The position numbers and the translations under genes are program-made. Shown here piece by piece: positions 1 through 6,725 of a stretch of DNA of 64,000 bases. Under the pieces are notes generated by a model, which saw only the letters and a list, made by a program, of their open reading frames with translations, was not told the DNA's origin and made no database searches. The DNA comes from Rosistilla ulvae (GTDB lineage Bacteria > Planctomycetota > Planctomycetia > Pirellulales > Pirellulaceae), in the NCBI RefSeq assembly GCF_007741475.1, contig NZ_CP036261.1, positions 2,542,001-2,606,000 of the forward strand, given 5' to 3'. The stretch's first letter is position 1. Each line of letters begins with the position of its first letter.

Positions 1-565
1 TCGCTGCCAAACCCAACGGTTGCCCTTCGACGACAAAACTGTCGAACGTCAAACTGCCCGACTGGACGTAATGGATGATCGCTCCAGATAACAGCAGCAC
101 GCCCGAGGCGACTTGAATGATCAGGTAACGCATTCCGCTGCGATACGATCGCTCGCTGTCGCTGGCCCAGATCAGAAAGACGCTCGACAGAGCCGTCAGT
201 TCCCAGAACACGAACAGCGTGATCAGGTCGCCGGCACAACAGGCACCGATCGCTCCGCCTGCATAGACTAACGCGGCGATATGCTGTCGCGGATCGCGGA
301 CATGCAGCGCGTAGATCGACGACACGATCGCGGCGATATGAAACACGATCCCAAAGATCCGGCTCAACGAATCGATCCGGACCATATTCAACGTCATGCC
401 AAACAGCGTGATGTTGCCATGTTCGCCGGCGGGCGTGATCAAAAACAGGCCAAGGCTGATCACCGAAAGGGCCAAGACGCCGTAGGCTTGCAGCCGACGA
501 GCGACAAAGGGCAACACCAGGGCCCCGAGAATCATGATCAAGCCAGGAGGCAGATTAGCGATCAT
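1..565 (-). CDS. Mrp/Mnh-type antiporter D-like subunit (third copy), partial
   Basis: N-terminal 188 residues of a proton-conducting membrane subunit of the MnhD/NuoL/M/N family; the rest lies beyond the left edge. The protein begins MIANLPPGLIMILGALVLPF and shows several hydrophobic helices, then the family hallmark GDLITLFVFWELTALSS, where the Glu in the 'FWE' helix corresponds to the conserved proton-path glutamate. The ATG at 565 is preceded by a strong ribosome binding site (AAGGAGG, about 8 nt upstream) and overlaps the end of the preceding small gene by 11 nt, so it is cotranscribed as the last visible gene of the operon. It is one of three D-type pumps in the cluster. Whether it is a full D subunit or carries extra NuoL/MrpA-type domains cannot be seen. 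Confidence 0.85.
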   Translation of the reverse strand, partial: MIANLPPGLIMILGALVLPFVARRLQAYGVLALSVISLGLFLITPAGEHGNITLFGMTLNMVRIDSLSRIFGIVFHIAAIVSSIYALHVRDPRQHIAALVYAGGAIGACCAGDLITLFVFWELTALSSVFLIWASDSERSYRSGMRYLIIQVASGVLLLSGAIIHYVQSGSLTFDSFVVEGQPLGLAA

Positions 566-833
566 AATAATCCTCCTTGCGGCCCACGATCATTCGCAGG
601 ATGCGGCCCAGGAAAACGATCACGACAAAGGAGACGAAGCCAAACCAAGCTTGGAATCCAAACGAGGTCTCGAGGTCGAAGTGCGGATGCGGATTGGTGT
701 AAAACAGATCGGCGACAACCAACAATCCGCAAACGATCACCAATCCGGCGATCATCGCGTTGATGTTCCGCGGCCGTTCGAACCAGCTGGGCGGATCGGT
801 CACTCGTTTGGATTTATGTTTGGAGGCATTCAT
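555..833 (-). CDS. Small two-helix membrane protein in the antiporter operon
   Basis: A 92-residue protein of unknown function. It has a basic, polar N-terminus (about residues 1-25), a first hydrophobic segment around residues 27-43 (AMIAGLVIVCGLLVVADLF), a short His/Pro-containing loop (TNPHPHF), and a second hydrophobic segment around 61-77, ending in a charged tail. It overlaps the D-type gene upstream by 4 nt and the third D-type gene downstream by 11 nt, so it is translated as part of the complex operon. Its position between two pump subunits suggests an accessory or assembly subunit; this is inference from context. I do not recognise a named family. Confidence 0.75.
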   Translation of the reverse strand: MNASKHKSKRVTDPPSWFERPRNINAMIAGLVIVCGLLVVADLFYTNPHPHFDLETSFGFQAWFGFVSFVVIVFLGRILRMIVGRKEDYYDR

Positions 834-2323
834 TGCGATGAGACCAGCGGCAGCAAGACTTCGTAAATCGAACCGGCGGTGAAAAACAGCACGATGCTAA
901 GCGCCGCGGTCAGGCACAGCGGCACGACGCACATCCACGGAGCCTCTTGAATCCCAGCGGGAGCAGCGTGCGGATCGGCTGTCGTTTCCTGGGGAGCCAT
1001 GAAGGCGCGGATCGGAATGGGAATCAGATAGGCGATGTTCAACAGCGAGCTGATCATCAGCGCGGCGGTCAGCAAATAGTGCTGCGTTTCGACGGTGCCA
1101 ACCGCGAGGAACCATTTGCTCCAGACGCCGCCACCAGGAGGCAAGCCGATAATGCTGAGCGATGCGATCAGAAACGCTGCAAACGTGAAGGGCATCTGTC
1201 GCCCCAGCCCTTGCATCTGGCTGATCTTCTTTTTGTGGGTCGCCACGTAGATCGCACCGGCACAAAAGAACAAGGTGATCTTGCCGACGGCGTGCATCGC
1301 GATATGCATCCCACCGCCGATCACGCTGGCGGGCGTCGCCAAGGCGGCCCCAAGCGAAATGTATGCAAGTTGGCTGATCGTCGAATAAGCGAGCCTCGCC
1401 TTCAGGCTGTCCTTCGTCATCGCAACGAGCGAAGCGGTCACCAGCGTTCCCGCGGCGACATAGGCTAGCCAGATGCTGACGCTCGTCGTTCGCAGCAGAT
1501 CAATACCGAAGATGAAGACAGCGACTTTAAGGACCGAAAAGACGCCGACTTTCACGACAGCCACCGCGTGCAGTAGAGCACTGACGGGCGTGGGTGCGAC
1601 CATCGCCGCTGGTAGCCAGCGGTGGAACGGCATCAAGGCAGCTTTGCCGATTCCAAACGCAAACAGCCCCAGCAAAACGCCGAGTTGTGTTTCGGTGATC
1701 TTCCCATCGGCCAAGGGCTCGGCCAGGATTCCGCCCAATCGAAAGTCGAGTGTGCCGGCGATGTTCGACGTCCAAGCGATCGCAAACATGAAGAACGCAA
1801 CCGAAGTCGAAAGCAGGATCCCCAAGTAGACGCGGCCTCCGTTACGAGCCTCGCGGGTGCCGTGGTGCGTGACCAACGGGTAGGTGGAGATCGTCATGAT
1901 TTCGTAAGCGACAAACAGCGTGAACAGGTTCGCGGAAAAGGCGGCTGCCAAAGCTGCGAAGATCGCCGCGGCAAAGCAGGCGAAGAACCGCGTCTGGTGC
2001 GATTCGTGGTTGCCACGCATGTAGCCCGCGGCATAAACGGTCGTCAAAATCCAAAGCCCCGACGCGACCAAGGCGAACAGCATCCCCAGCGGTTCGACCG
2101 TAAAAGCGATCTCGAACCCAGGGATCATTTCACCGATATGCCACTCGGGACGTCCGCCGGCAAAAACGTGTGATGCCAACAGGCAGGTGATGCCAAACAG
2201 CGCGATCGCGATCGTCAGCGAAGCGGCTTCGCGCACGTTCGGCAGCTTGCCAAACAGGAAGACCAGACCGACGCCGATCAACGGCAATCCCATCGCCAGG
2301 ATCAGAAGGTTTTCAGGAGTCAT
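830..2323 (-). CDS. Mrp/Mnh antiporter D-like proton-pumping subunit (second copy)
   Basis: A 497-residue polytopic membrane protein of the proton-conducting transporter family (MnhD, NuoM/NuoN). The family core is visible: NLFTLFVAYEIMTISTYPLVTHHGT carries the conserved helix glutamate, followed by KAALMPFHRWLPAAMVAPTPVSALLHAVAVVKVGVF, with the conserved broken-helix lysine and His/Pro motif. I chose the ATG at 2323 (MTPENLLILAMG) because it overlaps the stop codon of the upstream D gene by one base (TGATG) and removes a 22-residue non-hydrophobic extension. It should couple proton movement to cation exchange within the Mrp-like complex. It is more divergent from classical MnhD than the 2323-3804 gene. 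The small two-helix gene follows with a 4-nt overlap. Confidence 0.9.
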   Translation of the reverse strand: MTPENLLILAMGLPLIGVGLVFLFGKLPNVREAASLTIAIALFGITCLLASHVFAGGRPEWHIGEMIPGFEIAFTVEPLGMLFALVASGLWILTTVYAAGYMRGNHESHQTRFFACFAAAIFAALAAAFSANLFTLFVAYEIMTISTYPLVTHHGTREARNGGRVYLGILLSTSVAFFMFAIAWTSNIAGTLDFRLGGILAEPLADGKITETQLGVLLGLFAFGIGKAALMPFHRWLPAAMVAPTPVSALLHAVAVVKVGVFSVLKVAVFIFGIDLLRTTSVSIWLAYVAAGTLVTASLVAMTKDSLKARLAYSTISQLAYISLGAALATPASVIGGGMHIAMHAVGKITLFFCAGAIYVATHKKKISQMQGLGRQMPFTFAAFLIASLSIIGLPPGGGVWSKWFLAVGTVETQHYLLTAALMISSLLNIAYLIPIPIRAFMAPQETTADPHAAPAGIQEAPWMCVVPLCLTAALSIVLFFTAGSIYEVLLPLVSSQ

Positions 2324-3804
2324 CAGGGGGTTCCTCCCAACAAACCGATCGCAGCAAATTGAGCCAAGCCGGCCGAATAGACGGTCCAAACGCCAAAGAC
2401 CAACGTCGATCCAACCACCAGATAGGTCGGAATCAACATTCGCAGCGGCGGTTCGGTCGCTTGGCCCGCGATCTCCGTCGGTTCGTTAAAGTACAACGTC
2501 TCGACGACTCGCCAGATATAAAGCAACGCCAACAGAGAACTCAGCAGCATCAAGATGCCGACCGGCCAAGCTCCCGAATCGATGACCGCCGTCAACAACA
2601 TCCACTTGCTGACAAAGCCGGCGGTCACGGGAACACCGATCAAACCGAGGCCGCCGACGGTCCAGGCCAGCGCGGTCCAAGGCATCGTCCGCCCGGCGCC
2701 CCGCCAATCGCTCAATTGGCTCGATCCCAATCGCAGCGTAAAGCAACCAACGACCATAAACAGACCACCTTTGATGATCGCATGGTTAAACATGTGAACG
2801 ATCCCGGCGGACAGTCCCGCTTCGTTGCTGATACTGATCCCCAACAACATGTATCCGACTTGGGCGATGCTGGAGAAAGCGAGGATGCGTTTGACATCTT
2901 GTTGATAGATCGCAGCGAGCGAGGCGGCGAAGATGCCGACGATCGCCATCATCATCAGCCCCTTGGCCAACGGCAATTCGACAAACGCAAACTGCGGCGA
3001 GATGATTCCAAAGACGATGCGAATGAACGTGTAGACCGAGACTTTGGTCGCCGTCGCCGCGATAAAGCAGGTGACGACCGAGGGGGCGTAGGTGTACGCT
3101 CCGGGCAGCCAGGTGTGCAGCGGAAAGACCGCCATCTTGATACACAAACCGATCGTTAAAAAAGCAAACGCCACCAACCCGGTGCGGGTCTGCAAACCGA
3201 CCGGCAACCGCTGGGCGATGTCGGCCATATTTAACGTCCCGGTCATCTGATAGATCAGCCCGATTCCGATCAGAATAAACGTGGCCCCCACGGTCCCCAG
3301 GATCAAATACTGAAGAGCGGCCAACGGTGCGCGGCGGGTTCGCCCCAGACTGATCAATGCGTACGACGACAGCGACGAGATCTCTAAGAAGACAAAAACG
3401 TTAAACAGATCGCCGGTGATGCAGATCCCCAGCAATCCGGTCAGGCACAACAGATAGGTTGCGTAAAACAGATAGTGCTTCGACGCCGGGATCTCAGCTT
3501 CCACACTTGGCGGCGCGTATAACAGCACGACCGCGCCGATCGCAGAGACAAACAGCAGCACAAATCCGCTGAGCCCATCGACGACGTATTCGATGCCGTA
3601 GGGAGGCGCCCAATTGCCGATGTTGTAGTGAATCGGCCCCGATCGAACGACCTCGGCCATCAGACCAACCGACATCGCAAAGACGGCGCAGGCGACGGCG
3701 AGAGCCAGCAAATAAACGAGCTTGCGATTTCCAATCAGCACGCACAGCGGTGCTGCAATCAACGGTACCACGATCAGCAGGACCGGCAGGTTTTGAGCGA
3801 TCAC
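2323..3804 (-). CDS. mnhD: Na+/H+ antiporter subunit D (Mnh/Mrp type)
   Basis: A 493-residue integral membrane protein, about the usual length for MnhD. Conserved blocks include GDLFNVFVFLEISSLSSYALI (helix glutamate), KMAVFPLHTWLPGAYTYAPSVVTCFIAATATKVSVY (the KxPLHxWLPxAY signature of Mrp/complex I pump subunits) and HMFNHAIIKGGLFMVVGC. It forms one of the proton channels of the multi-subunit antiporter in the cytoplasmic membrane. The start overlaps the mnhC stop as ATGA, and its own stop overlaps the next D-type gene, showing translational coupling. This is the best match to genuine MnhD among the three D-like proteins; the exact cation cannot be read from the sequence. Confidence 0.93.
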   Translation of the reverse strand: MIAQNLPVLLIVVPLIAAPLCVLIGNRKLVYLLALAVACAVFAMSVGLMAEVVRSGPIHYNIGNWAPPYGIEYVVDGLSGFVLLFVSAIGAVVLLYAPPSVEAEIPASKHYLFYATYLLCLTGLLGICITGDLFNVFVFLEISSLSSYALISLGRTRRAPLAALQYLILGTVGATFILIGIGLIYQMTGTLNMADIAQRLPVGLQTRTGLVAFAFLTIGLCIKMAVFPLHTWLPGAYTYAPSVVTCFIAATATKVSVYTFIRIVFGIISPQFAFVELPLAKGLMMMAIVGIFAASLAAIYQQDVKRILAFSSIAQVGYMLLGISISNEAGLSAGIVHMFNHAIIKGGLFMVVGCFTLRLGSSQLSDWRGAGRTMPWTALAWTVGGLGLIGVPVTAGFVSKWMLLTAVIDSGAWPVGILMLLSSLLALLYIWRVVETLYFNEPTEIAGQATEPPLRMLIPTYLVVGSTLVFGVWTVYSAGLAQFAAIGLLGGTP

Positions 3805-4310
3805 GGCAGCCGATCCATTTCCAAAATCTTCTCCTCATCGATCGTTCCGTAGTCTTCACGGATACGCACGATCAACGACAGCGCCAGGGCGGTCGTGGCG
3901 ATACCGACCACAATCGCCGTCAGCATCAAAACACTCGGCAGGGGATTCGAGTAGATGATCCCATCGACTTCTCCCGACATCCTCGCTCCCGCTTCGATCA
4001 CCTCTTCCACACTCTTGCCTGTTGCATGAGCCACTTCGGCCGCGTGCGAGGCGGCGTGTCCGGCGGCTTCCCCGTCGGCATGTCCATCGTGAGCGTGGTT
4101 CTGCACAATCCGAGGAGGAACGATCGGCGCGGTGCCGCCGTGGATCTTCCCCATCGTGATGTACAACAGGAAGACCGAGGTTTGGAAGATGTTCAGGCCG
4201 ATGATCGATTTCATCAAATTGCGTCGGGCAATGACCATATAGAACCCGGTCATCATCAAAAAGATGACAACCCAGTAGTTATACAATCCGACGACTTGTT
4301 CCATATTCAC
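3801..4310 (-). CDS. mnhC: Na+/H+ antiporter subunit C (NuoK-like) with His-rich insert
   Basis: A 169-residue small membrane subunit homologous to MnhC/NuoK. Helices run at about residues 12-27, 34-52 and 124-148; LMKSIIGLNIFQTSVFL and NPLPSVLMLTAIVVG are typical family motifs. The family is usually about 110-120 residues. Here roughly 50 extra residues (about 66-118) form a hydrophilic loop rich in histidine (His72, 74, 77, 85, 89, 95) and acidic residues, between the conserved IxPP and NPLP motifs. It sits between mnhB and mnhD with 4-nt overlaps on both sides. The core function in the antiporter is secure; the loop may sense metal or pH, which is inference. Confidence 0.9.
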   Translation of the reverse strand: MNMEQVVGLYNYWVVIFLMMTGFYMVIARRNLMKSIIGLNIFQTSVFLLYITMGKIHGGTAPIVPPRIVQNHAHDGHADGEAAGHAASHAAEVAHATGKSVEEVIEAGARMSGEVDGIIYSNPLPSVLMLTAIVVGIATTALALSLIVRIREDYGTIDEEKILEMDRLP

Positions 4311-4744
4311 AGAACGTGTTTCCTTCCCGCAAACGTGTAGAAGATCATCGTCATCACCGCAGTCACCGTGATCCCTACACCAAGCTCCACAACAAAGATC
4401 CCCAAGTGTTGGCCATGCGGCAGGATGCCGGGCAGCAGGTGGTGATCGAGGACTTCATAGTCGAGGAACTTTCCGCCCAACAAGATGGTGGTGATCCCCG
4501 TCCCCGCGTAGATCAAGACGCCCAACGCCATCATCTTTTCAACGGCCCAAGCCGGGACGACGCGCTGCACAGCTTGCAGTCCGAAGACCAAGCCGTACAG
4601 GATCAACGCTGCAGCCAAGATCACGCCGGCTTGGAAGCCGCCGCCGGGGCCAAAGTCACCATGGAATTGAACGTAGAAACCAAACAACAGGATGTAGGGA
4701 ATCAGCAGTTTGGTGACGACTCGAATGATCGGAAACGCAATCAT
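4307..4744 (-). CDS. mnhB: Na+/H+ antiporter subunit B
   Basis: A 145-residue MnhB-family membrane protein with about four helices. The signature PYILLFGFYVQFHGDFGPGGGFQAGVI (about residues 16-42) is diagnostic of MnhB/MbhF: the HGxxxPGGGFQ block is conserved across Mrp antiporters and membrane-bound hydrogenases. The start overlaps the preceding DUF4040 gene by 4 nt and its stop overlaps the mnhC start as ATGA. It acts as a structural/ion-path subunit of the membrane complex. Confidence 0.93.
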   Translation of the reverse strand: MIAFPIIRVVTKLLIPYILLFGFYVQFHGDFGPGGGFQAGVILAAALILYGLVFGLQAVQRVVPAWAVEKMMALGVLIYAGTGITTILLGGKFLDYEVLDHHLLPGILPHGQHLGIFVVELGVGITVTAVMTMIFYTFAGRKHVL

Positions 4745-5292
4745 TGGGAGACAGCCTCCCGTTCGGGCTCGTCTTTCTCTTTTCGTAAGATCAGCAGCAC
4801 CGCGATCCCAGCTGTCAAAACAACCGTCGTTTCGCCAAGCGTATCGTAACCGCGGTAGCTAGCCAAAACGGAGGTGATCACGTTCGGCAAGCCGTGCATG
4901 TCGACTTGCGATTTTTCGACAAACGATGGCCGCGGATGCAGGTGAATCGGATCGTTGGGATCGCCAAAATGAGGCATGTCCAGCGTGCCGTAGACCAACG
5001 CACAACCGGTGATCGTGACAACCGTCAACGGCACCAAAGCGGGCTTGCGACGGCCGGCGTCACTGGGACCGACCAGGACCAACGTGCTGAGCATCAGGAC
5101 GGTCGAGATCCCCGCGCCAACAGCCGCTTCGGTAAACGCGACGTCGGGCGCGTCGAGGATCAGCATCCAACTGGCGCTAAGAAAACTGTAGATCCCCGTG
5201 AACATGATCGCTGCCCACAGATCGCGGATCCGCGCGACGGTGACCGCGGTCGCGGCGAGCATTGCGAGAATGGTAAAGACGATCAGATTCAT
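4741..5292 (-). CDS. DUF4040/MbhD-MbhE-like antiporter subunit (MrpA C-terminal homologue)
   Basis: A 183-residue membrane protein corresponding to the C-terminal part of MrpA, which in split systems equals MbhD plus MbhE. The first half (IRDLWAAIMFTGIYSFLSAS ... DVAFTEAAVGAGISTVLMLS) is a DUF4040 module. The second half holds NVITSVLASYRGYDTLGETTVVL, the typical MrpA tail motif. The ATG at 5292 (MNLIVFTIL) overlaps the mnhG stop as ATGA and gives a membrane-starting protein; a longer frame upstream to 5382 is not supported. No large MrpA N-terminal NuoL-like domain is attached, so this function is presumably supplied by one of the D-like paralogues downstream. Confidence 0.88.
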   Translation of the reverse strand: MNLIVFTILAMLAATAVTVARIRDLWAAIMFTGIYSFLSASWMLILDAPDVAFTEAAVGAGISTVLMLSTLVLVGPSDAGRRKPALVPLTVVTITGCALVYGTLDMPHFGDPNDPIHLHPRPSFVEKSQVDMHGLPNVITSVLASYRGYDTLGETTVVLTAGIAVLLILRKEKDEPEREAVSQ

Positions 5293-5624
5293 ACTTCCGT
5301 TCCCGAGCTTCCATCGCGTCGTGAGGAATCCAGCACAGGTTTCAACCCATGTGTGAAAGCGGAACGCGCCAACGCGTGGCACGAACTGGGGCTGGTCACC
5401 AGCAAGAAGAACAAGATCATTATCAACTTCACCGCGGCGAGACTGAGCCCTACTTGGAAGACCAGTCCCAACAAGATCGCTCCGGCACCCATCGTGTCGG
5501 TGATTCCAGCGCCATGCAGTCGCGAGAAGAATTCGGGCAAGCGGACGATCCCGATTCCACCGACGATCGAAAAAAAGGCACCGATCAACATCAGGGCCCA
5601 GCTGAGGATATCGAGCGCGATCAT
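5289..5624 (-). CDS. mnhG: Na+/H+ antiporter subunit G
   Basis: A 111-residue MnhG/PhaG family protein: MIALDILSWALMLIGAFFSI, followed by the conserved GGIGIVRLPEFFSRLHGAGITDTMGAGAILLGL block (the RLPDxxxRxHAxxxxDTxG signature) and a third helix KLIMILFFLLVTSPSSCHALARSA. The start overlaps the mnhF stop as ATGA, and the stop overlaps the next gene by 4 nt. It belongs to the E-F-G accessory module of the Mrp complex. Confidence 0.93.
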   Translation of the reverse strand: MIALDILSWALMLIGAFFSIVGGIGIVRLPEFFSRLHGAGITDTMGAGAILLGLVFQVGLSLAAVKLIMILFFLLVTSPSSCHALARSAFTHGLKPVLDSSRRDGSSGTEV

Positions 5625-5902
5625 AGCTCGGTCCCCTCGCGGCTGAAGCTGCCGTATTCGGTGAATCGCAGCAGGGCGACCATCCCGATGAAGTTCATCA
5701 GGCTGTAGAGGAGCGCCAGGTCGAGAAAATCGCCTCGCTCGGTGGCGACATCCACCACCGCAATCAGCAGCACGGTTTTGGTTCCGACCATATTCAGCGC
5801 CAGCACGCGGTCGAAAACGGTTGGGCCGAGCATCGCTCGGATCAGAGCCAACGCCATCGTGATCAGGATCGCGATCGATGTTATCAGGAAGATGCCTGTC
5901 AT
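5621..5902 (-). CDS. mnhF: Na+/H+ antiporter subunit F
   Basis: A 93-residue MnhF/MrpF protein with three helices. The conserved segment LIRAMLGPTVFDRVLALNMVGTK (the GPTxxDRVxAxN motif) identifies the family. The ATG at 5902 (MTGIFLITS) lies 5 nt after the mnhE stop with a GGAG element upstream. An in-frame ATG at 5926 would overlap mnhE by 19 nt and add eight residues; I prefer the shorter form. It acts with E and G as small membrane subunits of the antiporter. Confidence 0.9.
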   Translation of the reverse strand: MTGIFLITSIAILITMALALIRAMLGPTVFDRVLALNMVGTKTVLLIAVVDVATERGDFLDLALLYSLMNFIGMVALLRFTEYGSFSREGTEL

Positions 5903-5907
5903 GACCG

Positions 5908-6390
5908 TTACTTCTCCAATGCGCAAACGCGGCGATCCATTTCGCCGGAGAGGTCTTCGGCGGCCCCTTCGAACGACAATGCATGGACCAGAATCGAATT
6001 ACCTTCGACGCGAACGGTCACCGTTCCGGGAGTCAGGGTGATCGAGTTGGCGAGAATAACGCGGCCCAACTCGGTCTTTTGATTCGCCGAAACGCGGATC
6101 ATGCTCCGTTGCAGCGGCATTTTGGGCGACAGTATGATCCGTGTGACTTCCATGTTCGACTGAACGATCTCTTTGATCAGCCACGGCGCGTAGGAGGTGA
6201 ACGGTCGCAGGCCCAGATGAGCCGGCGCCCCTTCCTCGTCGATGATCTTCATCCGTCGCGAGATCGCCACCGAAATCACACACGACCCAACTCCCAAAGC
6301 GATCAGGAAAGGATCGTCAAAGTGCCCCGACCACAACAACCAGGTTGCGAACAAGGCGATGCTGAGAGTGATGATAAACAGATATTTCAC
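5908..6390 (-). CDS. mnhE: Na+/H+ antiporter subunit E (first gene of operon)
   Basis: A 160-residue MnhE protein, the usual family length, when started at the GTG at 6390 (VKYLFIITLSIALFATWLLWSG). Two N-terminal helices are followed by a cytoplasmic domain with PWLIKEIVQSNMEVTRIILSP and LANSITLTPGTVTVRV, both typical of MnhE. The frame is open upstream as far as 6774, but that extension is compositionally unlike the family, so it is rejected. It is the promoter-proximal gene of the operon; transcription should start in the 6391-6725 gap shared with the divergent glycosyltransferase gene. Confidence 0.88.
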   Translation of the reverse strand: MKYLFIITLSIALFATWLLWSGHFDDPFLIALGVGSCVISVAISRRMKIIDEEGAPAHLGLRPFTSYAPWLIKEIVQSNMEVTRIILSPKMPLQRSMIRVSANQKTELGRVILANSITLTPGTVTVRVEGNSILVHALSFEGAAEDLSGEMDRRVCALEK

Positions 6391-6725
6391 AGTATGCTCT
6401 ACGCATTCTCGAACGATAGGCAAGATGGAAGCACTATAACGATCGATCAAGTCGACTTGCAGGGGGGCTGTCAGCCATTTCATGCTCTCGCTCGCCCCGT
6501 TTTCACCGCCTCCCCGCCAATGGCAACCGGTCCCACCCAACGCCGACGCCGCGGCGTCGAGGTCGCCTCTATAGACGCAGCGATCGAACAGCCCCGATCT
6601 TCGGCAAAACCGATTGGACCGCGACCCTTTGCTAGCCACAGTCGTCCGATTGCGATTGCTGTTGCAGCGGCTAGAGCTAGATTTCCGAGGCGATACCTTA
6701 AACGTCTCCCCCGCGCCGACTAAGG
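6391..6725. other. Divergent intergenic region, antiporter operon / GT39 gene
   Basis: About 335 bp between the antiporter operon (minus) and the GT-C glycosyltransferase gene (plus). It must contain the operon promoter. I see no convincing hexamer pair, operator palindrome or RNA gene; open frames here lack family similarity and RBSs. Confidence 0.5.

Noticed and set aside
281-763. Plus-strand open frame opposite the antiporter genes
   Set aside because: It overlaps the D-like and small TM genes on the other strand and its translation is Arg/Gln/Asp-rich shadow sequence without hydrophobic or domain features.
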